A program made the translations under genes and the position numbers. Below the pieces are notes generated by a model that worked only from the letters and a program-made list of their open reading frames with translations, was not told where the DNA came from and searched no databases. A stretch of DNA of 64,000 nucleotides from VMCP01 sp964415065. GTDB taxonomy: Bacteria; Bacteroidota; Bacteroidia; NS11-12g; UBA955. The stretch spans positions 11,270 to 75,269 of the forward strand of contig CAYPYX010000008.1 in NCBI GenBank assembly GCA_964415065.1. The letters are read 5' to 3'. Below are positions 8,900-17,760 of this stretch, piece by piece. Every line of letters starts with the position of its first letter. Within the stretch, counting starts at the first letter, position 1.

Positions 8900-10327
8900 A
8901 TGTTGTTTAATTCCCCGGTATTTCTATACCTGTTTTTACCTGTGTTTTTATTGGGATATTATCTAGTTCCAAAATCCGGTAGAAATGCATTAGTTACCTT
9001 TTTTAGCTTGATTTTTTTTGCTTGGGAATCCGTTTCGTATGTCTGGTTATTGTTGTTCAGCACGGCTATTAATTATGTATTTGGTTTATTAGCTGGTGGA
9101 CAAGGAAAGCGATGGTGGATGTGGTTGGGAATAGCTGTAAATTTAGCGTTACTGTTTTACTTCAAATACGCTTTATTCTTTTTAGAGAACATTAATTATT
9201 TGGGTATTCAAAATGGCCATGCGCCGTTTAAATTGCCTGAAATTATATTGCCAATAGGTATTTCATTTTACACATTTCACGGAATGAGTTACCAGATAGA
9301 TGTGTATCGGGGAAGCGTAGCGCCTCAACGGAATTTCTTGAATCTATTATTGTACAAATCTTTCTTCCCTCAATTAATAGCGGGACCCATTGTTCGATAC
9401 AATCAAATCTCAGAAGAGTTGGAACATCGGGATTTAACTCAAAACAATTTGATTGTCGGATTTAAACGATTTTTAATCGGATTGTCGAAAAAAATTCTGG
9501 TGGCCAACAGTTTTGCATACGCAGCGGATGAAATGTGGGGCATTTATTTAACGGATATGTCCACCATGAATGCGTGGATAGGTATTCTTTCATACACATT
9601 TCAGATTTACATTGACTTTTCGGCCTACAGCGATATGGCAATAGGTCTTGCTCGAATGATTGGATTCCATTTTCCAGAGAACTTTAATTTTCCGTATTTG
9701 GCAGCTGGATTCAAGGATTTTTGGCAACGTTGGCATATTTCTCTTTCTAGTTGGTTTCGCGATTATTTGTACATCCCTTTGGGCGGAAACCGAGGTGGAA
9801 AGTTCCGTACTGCATTGAATTTATGGGTGGTTTTTTTATGCACTGGATTTTGGCATGGGGCAAGTTGGAATTTTGTTTTTTGGGGAATTTTGCACGGAGC
9901 TTATTTAACCATAGAGCGACTGTGGAAATGGGATTTTTCATTCATTCCAAAATGGATTAAAATAGGATTTACCTTTTTTGCGGTCATGATGGCATGGGTG
10001 CCTTTTAGGGCCGAAAGCATGGATCAAACCTGGGGATTCTATCAAAAGTTGTTTGGCTTTGGAATTGCACCATTAGATAATTATCATTTGTACATGCAAT
10101 CCAATGTTCTAAACAGAGAGTTTTGGTTAATGAGTATAATTGCAATTTATTTTTCGTTTGGTTTTGGGAATGGAAAATGGGGATGGAGCACAAAATGGAA
10201 TCAGTTGAAGCTTCGTTTTGAATTTCTAGAATGGTTGGAAGTTTTAGGATATGTTTTCTTGTTTTGGATATGTTCCATCTACATTATTTCTGGTTCTTAC
10301 AGTCCATTTATTTATTTCAGATTTTAA
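8900..10327 (+). CDS. MBOAT-family membrane O-acyltransferase (AlgI/DltB type)
   Basis: 475 residues from ATG 8900; a TTG at 8876 would add eight residues, but the ATG start gives the usual MLFNSPVFLYLFLPVFLL opening of this family. Many membrane helices. Family motifs seen: FPQLIAGPIVRYNQI, FKDFWQRWHISLSSWFRDYL and the catalytic-His segment TGFWHGASWNFVFWGILHGAYL (split here as TGFWHGASWN and GILHGAYL). These proteins move acyl groups across the inner membrane to a sugar polymer. With the AlgX/AlgJ-like gene 39 bp downstream it forms a likely polysaccharide O-acetylation pair. TATATTTG (8887-8894) ends 5 nt before the ATG. Confidence 0.93.
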   Translation: MLFNSPVFLYLFLPVFLLGYYLVPKSGRNALVTFFSLIFFAWESVSYVWLLLFSTAINYVFGLLAGGQGKRWWMWLGIAVNLALLFYFKYALFFLENINYLGIQNGHAPFKLPEIILPIGISFYTFHGMSYQIDVYRGSVAPQRNFLNLLLYKSFFPQLIAGPIVRYNQISEELEHRDLTQNNLIVGFKRFLIGLSKKILVANSFAYAADEMWGIYLTDMSTMNAWIGILSYTFQIYIDFSAYSDMAIGLARMIGFHFPENFNFPYLAAGFKDFWQRWHISLSSWFRDYLYIPLGGNRGGKFRTALNLWVVFLCTGFWHGASWNFVFWGILHGAYLTIERLWKWDFSFIPKWIKIGFTFFAVMMAWVPFRAESMDQTWGFYQKLFGFGIAPLDNYHLYMQSNVLNREFWLMSIIAIYFSFGFGNGKWGWSTKWNQLKLRFEFLEWLEVLGYVFLFWICSIYIISGSYSPFIYFRF

Positions 10328-10366
10328 CGTGAATAAGGATTTAGATTTAGGTATAAAGTACAAACT

Positions 10367-11605
10367 ATGTTTTTGAAAATGTTGAAATCCCTCCAAAATC
10401 CCAATACATCCCGTTTCAGAACTCCTGGATTCTGGTTAATTGTTCGAACCAACATGAAAAAACCGGGCTTTGTCTTACTGGTATTGCTCGGGTTTAGTGT
10501 GTTATTTCCGTGGGTGAATAAGTTTACTCAATGGATAGACAATACCAATATTGAAAATCGGACGTTGGCTGCACGTCCAGGTTGGAAAGATCTAACCTTA
10601 GATAATTACGATTCTTTTCCGGATAAAGTAGATCGTTGGATGTCAGATAAATTTGGACTTCGATCCGAATTCATGCGATTGTACGGTAAAATGAATTTGA
10701 ATGTATTTCAGAAATCACCACTGCCTCGAGATGTATATTTTGGTAAAGACGGCTGGATGTTTTTTACGGGGAATGAATTAGCCACTTACAATGGTTATGC
10801 TCGATTTACGGAATTGGAGTTGGATTCATTTTACCGAGAACTCAATGATCGTAGAGCATTTTGTAAATCAAAAGGAATGGAATATTACTTTGTGATATTT
10901 CCAGCTAAACAGAGTATTTATGGCGATTTACAACCCGATGCGGTAATTGGATTGCAGCGAAAGAACAGAACGGATATATTGATTGAATATTTACGCAAAC
11001 GCGATCCGAGTTTACATATTGTTGATACGCGAAGTGAACTTATAAAAGCACGAAAAAACTGGTACCCTATCCAAGTGTTTTACAAAACAGATAATCATTG
11101 GAATCCATTGGGTGCTTGGCACGGTCATGCCGCGTTAGTCAATCAAATGCATCGCGATGGCATAAAAGTAAAACTTCCCGGAAATCCCAAAAGTTCAAGA
11201 TACCGATTAGATAAACAAGATGGTTATTCAGGAAATCTTGCTCAGTTTACGGGATTAAGTGGTGCATTAACAGAACCGAAATATTGGTTAGTTCCGCTAT
11301 TTGAACGTCAAGCAATCCAAGTTCCTAATTATGAGTGTGAAACCCCGCAATTTTCTAATGCTTGGGAGTATCAAATGCGATTCAATAATAAAGACACTAC
11401 ACTTGCGGATATATTATTCATACGAGATTCTTTTGGATCGGATATGATTAATGAATTAGCTGAAAGTTGTGGTCGAAGTTTATTCATATTTGATGAATGG
11501 AAATACGGCATGAACACCGATTGGGCAGAGCGACACAAGCCGGATGTAATGGTTAATCTGGTTGTTGAAACGCATTTGGAGAATGTTTTAAAAAAAGTGA
11601 GGTGA
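10367..11605 (+). CDS. AlgX/AlgJ-like SGNH-fold acetyltransferase partner
   Basis: 412 residues with one N-terminal membrane anchor (about 32-50, KPGFVLLVLLGFSVLF) and a periplasmic domain. AlgJ/AlgX landmarks are present: YFGKDGWMFFTGN near the start of the domain, FVIFPAKQSIYGDLQP, the Asp-His pair in TDNHWNPLGAWHGH, and the serine block FIRDSFGSDM. Related proteins take acetyl groups passed by an MBOAT protein and place them on an exopolysaccharide, which is the likely job here given the gene just upstream. The start could be 10367 or ATG 10379; both leave the anchor intact. The 214 bp downstream (11606-11819) hold no gene I can support. Confidence 0.88.
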   Translation: MFLKMLKSLQNPNTSRFRTPGFWLIVRTNMKKPGFVLLVLLGFSVLFPWVNKFTQWIDNTNIENRTLAARPGWKDLTLDNYDSFPDKVDRWMSDKFGLRSEFMRLYGKMNLNVFQKSPLPRDVYFGKDGWMFFTGNELATYNGYARFTELELDSFYRELNDRRAFCKSKGMEYYFVIFPAKQSIYGDLQPDAVIGLQRKNRTDILIEYLRKRDPSLHIVDTRSELIKARKNWYPIQVFYKTDNHWNPLGAWHGHAALVNQMHRDGIKVKLPGNPKSSRYRLDKQDGYSGNLAQFTGLSGALTEPKYWLVPLFERQAIQVPNYECETPQFSNAWEYQMRFNNKDTTLADILFIRDSFGSDMINELAESCGRSLFIFDEWKYGMNTDWAERHKPDVMVNLVVETHLENVLKKVR

Positions 11606-11819
11606 ATTAAACGAAACGCATTGTAATACGTCTAAAGAATAGGTTAAAGCAGGTTATTGAAGAAATCCGGAGTTGTTGAATTTCAAAAATCAGTTACTTA
11701 CCCAAAATAGAAGAATGGTGGATTAATTTCAATTGCTTGGATGTAGCATTGAGATATCGTGGAAAAGTTGGACTTTGCAGTTTTAGATAGGTGAATAAAA
11801 TAAGTTGAGTTAAAATTAA

Positions 11820-14800
11820 ATGAGAAAAATAGTATTTGGAGTTTGGCTGGTGTTGGGATGTATAACTNNNNNNNNNNNNNNNNNNNNNNNNNNNNNNNNN
11901 NNNNNNNNNNNNNNNNNNNNNNNNNNNNNNNNNNNNNNNNNNNNNNNNNNNNNNNNNNNNNNNNNNNGTGGATTTTCCGTTACAGTAAAAGGTAAAATTT
12001 TGGATGGAAATGCAATGCCTGTGGCTCAAGCACAGGTAGAATTATATGCTTACAAGCAAGATTCATTGTATGGTAATCCCAAAACAGAAATAGAATTAGC
12101 ACAGAATATTGCTCAATACGGATTGAATTTAGGGACGTTTAAAACCGATGGCACTGGGAATTACTCCGGTGTTTTGTCTAGAGAACTTCTCATGAAAATG
12201 CGAAATCCATCTACAGGTATTTCCATGAGAACGGCAGGTTTCTTATTGCGTGTTTCTAAGGAAGACTTTGAGACGTTGTGGCAGTTTGATAATCCATCTC
12301 GGGAGCGAGCAGATGCCGGGTTAACCCTAACATTTCCTGCACTTACCATATTGAAATCTTCAGAAAAGATTGATGCGGTGGATATTACCACAAAAGCAGT
12401 GGAACAAAAAGGTGATACCACTGAAATTAACGCAGCTAATTTTAAAACCAACCCCGATGCATCCGCAGAAGATTTAGTACGCAAAATGCCTGGTGTTACT
12501 ACGAACAACGGTGAAGTAGAAGCCCAAGGAGAAAAAGTACGTCGCGTGTTGGTGGATGGTAAACCTTACTTTGGCGACGATCCGAAAGCAGCATTAAAGA
12601 ATGTACCTGCAGATGCTATTGCCAAAGTACAAATTTTTGATGCTCAATCCGAACAAAGTCAGTTTACGGGATTCGATGACGGGAATACCACAAAGACCCT
12701 GAATATTATTACTAAAATGGGTTTCAAAAAAGGTAGTTTCGGAAAAGTGTTTGTAGGCGGTGGAAAGAGTATTGAAGGAAGCGGAGACGATATTAAATAT
12801 CATTCCGGGGTTACATACAATACATTCAAAGGCGATCGTAGACTTTCTGTTTTGTTTCAAACTAACAATATCAATGAACAAAATTTTGCCGTAGAAGATA
12901 TTATGAGTGTGATGGGAGGAGGCGGCGGAATGCGCGCCGGTGGAAATAGAGGTGGTGGTCCACCGTCTGGAGCTGCAGATTTTTTTGTGGGAGGACAAAA
13001 TGGAATTACAACTACTTCAATGCTGGGTTTGAATTATTCCGATAAGTGGGGCAAAAAAGTCGATGTTACCGCCAGCTATTTTCTAAATAACACTGATAAT
13101 TCTAATTTGAATACAACTACCCGGTATTTCATTACTGGTGAGAATGCTTCCAATTTGACGTATAATCAGGATGCAAATAACATGACTCACAATCGGAATC
13201 ATCGATTCAACATGCGATTAACTTGGAAACCGGATAGTAATAACATGGTAATTGTTCAACCCCGTGTTACATTTCAGCACAGCGGTTTGAAAAATCCGTT
13301 GGTTGGTTTGTCGCTGATAAGTAACAATTCGGTGGTTGATTCAACCCTTCAAATCAACGATTATGTAAGCAATAACGATGGTTATAATTCCAGTATCCAA
13401 TTAAATTGGATGCATTCTTTTAAAAAGAAAGGAAGAAGTTTGTCGCTAGAATTAGTACCGAGTCTAAATGATTACTCAGGATTAAACCGTTTAAGCAACA
13501 GTTTGTACAATTCTGCTACATCCAATACTACAGAATTGTTTCAAAGAACGGTGACTGGGAAATTGAATGGTTCATTTCGCACTGAATTGGAGTTTACTGA
13601 ACAACTAGACAGTAATCATGGATTTAGCCTAGAGTACAATTCGCGTGTAAATGAAAATAGTTCAGATCGTTTGAATTATCGTTACATGCAACTGGCTCCG
13701 ATAGGCATGTATGAGTATTTGTTAGATACGTTACTTTCTAATAAATTTACCAATGGTTATATAAGCCAAGCAACTGGAGTTCGTTACCAGTATAAGAACT
13801 ATAAGATTCGAATAACTGCTGGATTGGATGCTCAAATTGCTCAACTTACCGGCGATCAAACCTTCCCCCGAGAAGGAGAATTAAATAGAACATTTCGTTC
13901 ACTGTTGCCTACATTTAGTTTGCGCTCCAATGGAGGAATGAGAAAAAATTATCGATTGAATTATCGCACATCCAATAATGCTCCGAGTGTGGATCAACTG
14001 CAAGATGTGGTAGATAATAGTAATCCATTACAATTGACATCGGGAAACTCTAAGTTGGTTCAGGATTATCAACATCGTTTATTTTTCAGATACTTTGATA
14101 TGGATTCGAAGAAAGGAACCAATTATTTTTTAATGTTTGATGGAACCTTAACCAACAATCAAATCTCAACATTAACCATTATTCCCAATGGAGAACGTGT
14201 TGGTATTAATGCGGGAGATTCAGTTATATATTTGGCGCCGGGTGGACAATTATCCAAGCCTATTAATATGAACGGTGCATACAGCTTAAGAGCGTTTTTT
14301 AACTATGGTAAGCCCTTATTTAAAGGTAAAGTGAATTCGAATTTGAATGGTGGATTGCGATTTAGTGAAAATCCTTCCATGATACAATTGGGAAATTCGG
14401 AGCCGATACGCAATTACAGCAAAAGTCCAAGTGCCAATTTGGGAATTTCCTTGAGTTCAAATATCAGCTCAAAAGTTGATTTTAGTATTTATAGTAATTC
14501 TGCTATTACGCAGGTAACCAATACATTCCAAAAGAATTTGAACAGTTCATATTTCACACAAAGCACTCAATTGAGAGTCAATTTCATGCCTAAAGGAAAA
14601 TGGGTTATTGGAAGTGATATTACCCAGCAAATCTGGGATGGATTGGGTGGTAATTTCTACAACCAAACCATATACTTGTGGAATGCTTCGTTGGGAAGGA
14701 AATTCGGTAAGAAAAATCAGTGGGATATGCGCTTTACTGCTTACGATTTGTTGAATCAGAATAAGGCATTTTCACGAAATATTACCAATACCTATTACGA

Positions 14801-14969
14801 AGACGTAAGAACTCAGGTGTTGACCCGTTATATCATGTTGAATGTTACGTACAATATTCGTAAACTCAACGGTGGAAAGGATCCTATGGATAATCCTGAT
14901 TTGAAACGTATGCAGATGATGTATCCTGGTGGAAGGCCTCCAGCAGGTTCTTGGGGTCCAGGACATTAA
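11820..14969 (+). CDS. TonB-dependent receptor-like outer-membrane beta-barrel protein, interrupted by an assembly gap
   Basis: The start of a signal peptide (MRKIVFGVWLVLGCIT) is followed by a 100-N gap. After the gap comes a carboxypeptidase-regulatory-like beta domain (VTVKGKILDGNAMPVAQAQV), then a plug-like segment (EDLVRKMPGVTTNNGEVEAQ, RRVLVDGKPYFGDDPKAAL) and a long beta-barrel to about residue 1020. There is a glycine-rich loop (GGGGGMRAGGNRGGGPPSG) near residue 370. The family belongs to the outer membrane beta-barrel/CarboxypepD_reg group of Bacteroidota, often of unknown substrate. No typical TonB box can be judged because of the gap. The frame on both sides agrees only because the N-run length was assigned, so the N-terminal 16 residues belonging to this gene is likely but not proven. 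Confidence 0.85.
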   Translation: MRKIVFGVWLVLGCITXXXXXXXXXXXXXXXXXXXXXXXXXXXXXXXXXXGFSVTVKGKILDGNAMPVAQAQVELYAYKQDSLYGNPKTEIELAQNIAQYGLNLGTFKTDGTGNYSGVLSRELLMKMRNPSTGISMRTAGFLLRVSKEDFETLWQFDNPSRERADAGLTLTFPALTILKSSEKIDAVDITTKAVEQKGDTTEINAANFKTNPDASAEDLVRKMPGVTTNNGEVEAQGEKVRRVLVDGKPYFGDDPKAALKNVPADAIAKVQIFDAQSEQSQFTGFDDGNTTKTLNIITKMGFKKGSFGKVFVGGGKSIEGSGDDIKYHSGVTYNTFKGDRRLSVLFQTNNINEQNFAVEDIMSVMGGGGGMRAGGNRGGGPPSGAADFFVGGQNGITTTSMLGLNYSDKWGKKVDVTASYFLNNTDNSNLNTTTRYFITGENASNLTYNQDANNMTHNRNHRFNMRLTWKPDSNNMVIVQPRVTFQHSGLKNPLVGLSLISNNSVVDSTLQINDYVSNNDGYNSSIQLNWMHSFKKKGRSLSLELVPSLNDYSGLNRLSNSLYNSATSNTTELFQRTVTGKLNGSFRTELEFTEQLDSNHGFSLEYNSRVNENSSDRLNYRYMQLAPIGMYEYLLDTLLSNKFTNGYISQATGVRYQYKNYKIRITAGLDAQIAQLTGDQTFPREGELNRTFRSLLPTFSLRSNGGMRKNYRLNYRTSNNAPSVDQLQDVVDNSNPLQLTSGNSKLVQDYQHRLFFRYFDMDSKKGTNYFLMFDGTLTNNQISTLTIIPNGERVGINAGDSVIYLAPGGQLSKPINMNGAYSLRAFFNYGKPLFKGKVNSNLNGGLRFSENPSMIQLGNSEPIRNYSKSPSANLGISLSSNISSKVDFSIYSNSAITQVTNTFQKNLNSSYFTQSTQLRVNFMPKGKWVIGSDITQQIWDGLGGNFYNQTIYLWNASLGRKFGKKNQWDMRFTAYDLLNQNKAFSRNITNTYYEDVRTQVLTRYIMLNVTYNIRKLNGGKDPMDNPDLKRMQMMYPGGRPPAGSWGPGH
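11868..11967. other. Assembly gap (100 N) inside the TonB-type receptor gene
   Basis: Exactly 100 N. Unlike the other two gaps, the flanks are not duplicated, so sequence is really missing and its length is unknown. Confidence 0.95.
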
Positions 14970-15112
14970 TTGGTGCTAAATTACTTGGGTTTCTAATTAT
15001 TCTGTTTTTTAACTTGGGAAGTTGCGTTTTCCGCAATAATTCTCTGATTAATTTTTTATCACATTTTTGGATAAACAGAACATTCGTTTTAACATTGTAT
15101 GGTTTCCCCATT

Positions 15113-16207
15113 ATGTCGAACCTCAAATACACTTCCTTTTCTTATTTTACCCGATCGCTTTTTTTGCTTTTTTTCTTGGGATATTTTTTCGCGGAAACAA
15201 ATGCACAGGTGGTTTCGGGTGATTCGACGGTGCCAATGAGTGACTCTGCTTCCTTAGGTTTGTTGGATTCTACAGGTTCTGGGTTGGATAATTCCACTGC
15301 ATTTGCAGACACTTCTTTACCTATTAATGATGGAATGGCTCAAACTACGGCAACACCTAAAGGAACTTGGACGTTTCAAGGAAGTTCTACTATAAATACG
15401 AGTCAAAGTCAATTCAGCAACTGGCAAGGAGGGGGACAAAATTCCATTTCGCTTTCCACCATGCTCAACATGAGCTTAAGTTATATTTCTGAGACTTTTT
15501 CTTGGGAATCAACATTGGATGCGGGATATGGATTGATGTTGCAAGGAACCTCCGGTAGATGGTTTAAAAATGATGACCGATTTGAAATTACGACGAAAAT
15601 AGGAAAAAAAGCGAGTAAATCTTGGTATTACACGGCACTATTAACGCCTTCTACCCAGTTTCAACCTGGATATATGTCGGAATTTGATACGGTACCTATT
15701 TCTCGATTTTTCGCACCTGGGTATGTAGTTGCTTCACTCGGATTCGATTACAATCCTTCGTCTAAACTATCGGTTTTCTTGGGTCCTGTTACTTCGAAAA
15801 ACACCTTTGTTTTAGATCAAAATTTAGCTGACCAAGGTGCTTATGGTGTGGAAGCGGCTAAGTATGATTATTTCACAGGAGCTATGCTTTCTCCTGGAAA
15901 GAAACACCGTTCAGAAACGGGAGGTTACATGAGAATTGTGTTTAATGAACCTCGAATAGTTAAAAATATTGGTTTACAATCTAAGCTAGAATTATTCAGC
16001 AATTATCTGTACAAACCCGGTAATATTGATGTAGATTTTGAAAACACGTTTACGTTAAAAGTGAATGAATATATTAGTACGACTATGATTCTTCATTTCA
16101 TTTACGACGATGATATTCAAATTGCATTAGACCCCATGGGAACCAGAACGGGACCTCGTTTGCAATTTAAAGAGGTATTAGCCGTTGGGCTATTGATAAC
16201 TTTATAG
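15113..16207 (+). CDS. DUF3078-family secreted protein
   Basis: 364 residues from ATG 15113. The open frame begins at 14951, overlapping the receptor gene, but only the 15113 start gives a signal peptide (SFSYFTRSLFLLFFLGYFFA, cut near TNAQ). The mature part starts with a Ser/Asp/Thr-rich stretch, then the DUF3078 pattern (FSNWQGGGQNSISLSTMLN, FEITTKIGKKASKSWYY, LSVFLGPVTSKNTFV) of alternating beta strands ending in GLLITL. It is probably an outer-membrane barrel; the function of the family is unknown. The gene follows the receptor in the same direction after 143 bp and is convergent with a PorP/SprF gene. Confidence 0.85.
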   Translation: MSNLKYTSFSYFTRSLFLLFFLGYFFAETNAQVVSGDSTVPMSDSASLGLLDSTGSGLDNSTAFADTSLPINDGMAQTTATPKGTWTFQGSSTINTSQSQFSNWQGGGQNSISLSTMLNMSLSYISETFSWESTLDAGYGLMLQGTSGRWFKNDDRFEITTKIGKKASKSWYYTALLTPSTQFQPGYMSEFDTVPISRFFAPGYVVASLGFDYNPSSKLSVFLGPVTSKNTFVLDQNLADQGAYGVEAAKYDYFTGAMLSPGKKHRSETGGYMRIVFNEPRIVKNIGLQSKLELFSNYLYKPGNIDVDFENTFTLKVNEYISTTMILHFIYDDDIQIALDPMGTRTGPRLQFKEVLAVGLLITL

Positions 16208-16408
16208 GATTCGTAATCATGGTGCAAGATTTGTTTAAATGCCTTGCAGGAATAGTAATCGCAATCGTTTTATTGTATTTATCCATTAGGTTGTAGGATT
16301 GACTATTACCTAAGAGGATTTTCTGAATCGGTTTTGAAAAGGCATACAAGCTAAAAAAGTAATTTCAATGCTCAGACAAATTGTATTTTGGGCTGCTCCC
16401 AAACTGGG

Positions 16409-17434
16409 TTAAAACTCTGGAATCGGATTGGGATTCTTGCTTCTTCCAGAATAAATTTTGGGGAAGATAAGCAAGCTGAATTCGTGCGTTACAGGAATTC
16501 CTTGTCCTTGCATGGATAGATTCCAATCATTGGAATACCCTACATAGTAACGATCGTAACGGGCTCCAAAATAATAATTTACGGACCAAGCAGTTTGAGC
16601 GTAATTGCGGGCTTGTTGAACTCCTGCACCTGCACGGAAGTTGGTAAACTGCGTGTTTAACATGAAGGAAGTGGAATGGAGTCCATCTTGAAATGCGTAG
16701 TTAACACTTGGAATCAACACAGTATTTGCATCTGAAGAGGTAATTCTGAACCCAGCAACAGCGGAATATCGCAGGGGGATAGTTTGTGAATTTTCATCGT
16801 AGAAACCAATTTTAGGCTCGTTAATGTTGTAAGCTGAAACTCCAATAAAACCTCTGGTGTTAAAATACATAATACCTGCAGAGGCATGAAAAACGTTACG
16901 AGTAAGTTTGTTTAATGGCTCTTGAGTGGGCAATACAAAGCCCGTATTGCTGGCATTTATCTGGTCTTCCCATAAGAATCGATCTTTTCCAAATGAAAAA
17001 CTGGAATATTGCAACGACAATCCTGCACGTAATCGAGATTTTTTTATGGGTATGGAGTATGCGTATTGAGCGCTTGCTGAAAAGTGACTGTATTTAGATT
17101 GATTTTCAGATCCAGAATACAAATCGGTAGCATATAAATTGATACCCCAAGCCATATTGGTGTTTGATATGGGCATGTCAAAAGCTAGATTTTGGGTAGC
17201 TAATCGAGAAGAAATCCCCAACCATTGAGCTTTTGTGCCTGATCCAATTCTCACGGCATCTTGTTGATTTACTTGAGAGGTGCCAATCAAAGCGGGATTC
17301 AACAACGAGCGTTGAGCAAATTGTTGTCTGAAAGTAGGGAACTGTCCATGCAATAAAGAAAAACTCAATCCGCTAAAAACGAAAAAACTACTCGCGACTA
17401 TGGATTTTTTGCAAAGAGAGAACCTAGAGATCAT
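16409..17434 (-). CDS. PorP/SprF-family outer-membrane protein
   Basis: 341 residues with a signal peptide (SIVASSFFVFSGLSFSLL, cut near LHGQ). The family start pattern is FRQQFAQRSLLNPALIGTSQ, then a predicted beta-barrel with strands such as AWGINLYATDLYSGSENQSK and the ending VTHEFSLLIFPK. SprF-type proteins are outer-membrane helpers needed to export and attach particular T9SS substrates with type B sorting domains. It is divergent from the giant surface-protein operon beginning at 17761, so it may serve the same substrates, in addition to the second copy inside the operon at 34233. TATGTTTG on the minus strand (17465-17458) is a possible -7 box. Confidence 0.88.
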   Translation of the reverse strand: MISRFSLCKKSIVASSFFVFSGLSFSLLHGQFPTFRQQFAQRSLLNPALIGTSQVNQQDAVRIGSGTKAQWLGISSRLATQNLAFDMPISNTNMAWGINLYATDLYSGSENQSKYSHFSASAQYAYSIPIKKSRLRAGLSLQYSSFSFGKDRFLWEDQINASNTGFVLPTQEPLNKLTRNVFHASAGIMYFNTRGFIGVSAYNINEPKIGFYDENSQTIPLRYSAVAGFRITSSDANTVLIPSVNYAFQDGLHSTSFMLNTQFTNFRAGAGVQQARNYAQTAWSVNYYFGARYDRYYVGYSNDWNLSMQGQGIPVTHEFSLLIFPKIYSGRSKNPNPIPEF

Positions 17435-17503
17435 TGAACTTGGTGTAAATTATCATACAAACATACTTTTTCATTTTCAATGTTTTTCGATTTTTAGAAA
17501 AAT

Positions 17504-17603
17504 NNNNNNNNNNNNNNNNNNNNNNNNNNNNNNNNNNNNNNNNNNNNNNNNNNNNNNNNNNNNNNNNNNNNNNNNNNNNNNNNNNNNNNNNNNNNNNNNN
17601 NNN
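17504..17603. other. Assembly gap (100 N) with identical 55-bp flanks; likely artefact
   Basis: The 55 bases before the gap (17449-17503) are repeated exactly after it (17604-17658). This is how two contigs that overlap by one k-mer look when joined with N. The 326-bp stretch 17435-17760 is otherwise an AT-rich divergent promoter region with no gene I can support. Confidence 0.93.
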
Positions 17604-17760
17604 ATTATCATACAAACATACTTTTTCATTTTCAATGTTTTTCGATTTTTAGAAAAATAGCGATAATTAAATCTAACCTAAAGAGAATTCTAAAAATGGA
17701 ATAGTGTATATCAACTAAAATTTTCTTAATATTGTTTGCCCATTTTAAAGCTTTTTATTC

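Noticed and set aside
12594..12998. Minus-strand frame of 134 codons inside the receptor gene
   Set aside because: Shadow of the strong + strand coding frame; composition and His/Ser richness are typical of antisense translation.
14951..15112. N-terminal extension of the DUF3078 protein overlapping the receptor gene
   Set aside because: The internal ATG at 15113 gives a normal signal peptide; the extension has two hydrophobic blocks with no family similarity.
16208..16408. Possible terminator between the DUF3078 and PorP/SprF genes
   Set aside because: No stem longer than about 5 bp with a T-run could be found; not called.
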